64,000 nucleotides of DNA. Source: Vibrio sp. S9_S30. GTDB lineage: Bacteria > Pseudomonadota > Gammaproteobacteria > Enterobacterales > Vibrionaceae. Where the stretch lies: assembly GCF_014694455.1 (NCBI RefSeq), contig NZ_JAAUWT010000001.1, positions 418,995 to 482,994 of the forward strand. Direction: 5' to 3'. Made by a program: the position numbers and the translations under genes. Below the pieces are notes generated by a model that worked only from the letters and a program-made list of their open reading frames with translations, searched no databases and had not been told where the DNA came from. Shown here one piece after another: positions 63,982 to 64,000 of this stretch. Position 1 is the stretch's first letter. The number at the start of each line of letters is the position of its first letter.

Positions 63982-64000
63982 ATGCTTCATACTAGCAATC
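63982..64000 (+). CDS. Partial gene at the window edge (possibly transposase)
   Basis: ATG 63982, with AGAGG eight bases upstream, opens a frame MLHTSN that leaves the window. Similar N-termini and the GAGAGTTAC-rich leader occur in IS4-family elements as far as I recall, but six codons cannot prove it. Confidence 0.3.

Overview
The window reads as chromosomal DNA from a marine gammaproteobacterium of the Vibrio family (Vibrionaceae). The main reasons are a complete Na+-pumping NADH:quinone oxidoreductase operon (nqrABCDEF, then apbE and nqrM), a fused AAK-GNAT argA, a recC-recB-recD block, a YajG/RlmG/BolA cluster, and small proteins resembling families I associate with Vibrio (DUF2850-like, DUF3316-like). 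I see no rRNA, tRNA or CRISPR. Species cannot be fixed from the window alone.

Layout. 1-7.5 kb: mixed housekeeping genes (DsbA-like oxidoreductase, MalY/PatB lyase, dapD, SOS gene yebG with a LexA box, a LysR regulator divergent from a TDT transporter, an O-methyltransferase-like gene). 8-17.5 kb: recC, recB, recD. 18-30 kb: argA, mltA, tcdA, csdE, a large orphan secreted glycosidase-like protein with four fibronectin-III-like repeats, then csdA-yajL-panE on the minus strand. 29.9-31.9 kb: a LON-domain gene and an ECF sigma/ChrR anti-sigma pair, each preceded by a similar ECF-type promoter. 32-36.3 kb: ampG, a periplasmic cyclophilin, yajG, rlmG, bolA. 36.7-44 kb: nqr operon with its FMN transferase and maturation factor. 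44-46.5 kb: two small orphan genes and a REC-REC-GGDEF diguanylate cyclase.

46.7-61 kb is the accessory part: a copper/heavy-metal island studded with decayed insertion sequences (IS3 fragments, an ISL3 pseudogene). It carries a multicopper oxidase, CopB and a cupredoxin on the minus strand, a MerR regulator and a three-MBD copper-type P-ATPase, two DUF3316-like periplasmic paralogs, a CopRS/CusRS-like two-component system and a Cys/His-rich secreted protein. Four near-identical 16-bp palindromes (ATGACA-N4-TGTCAT type, the arms of the known CusR box) sit before the oxidase operon, a small membrane-protein gene and both DUF3316-like genes, which points to one local regulon.

Several short genes in the island are easily missed: a 15-residue Cys-Cys peptide ORF behind a MerR-type 19-bp-spacer promoter, a 24-residue membrane peptide directly after the ATPase, a frameshifted Met/His-rich exported protein and a frameshifted PII-like protein. 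The window closes with a GtrB-like glycosyltransferase, LexA-boxed dinB, and the first codons of another gene.
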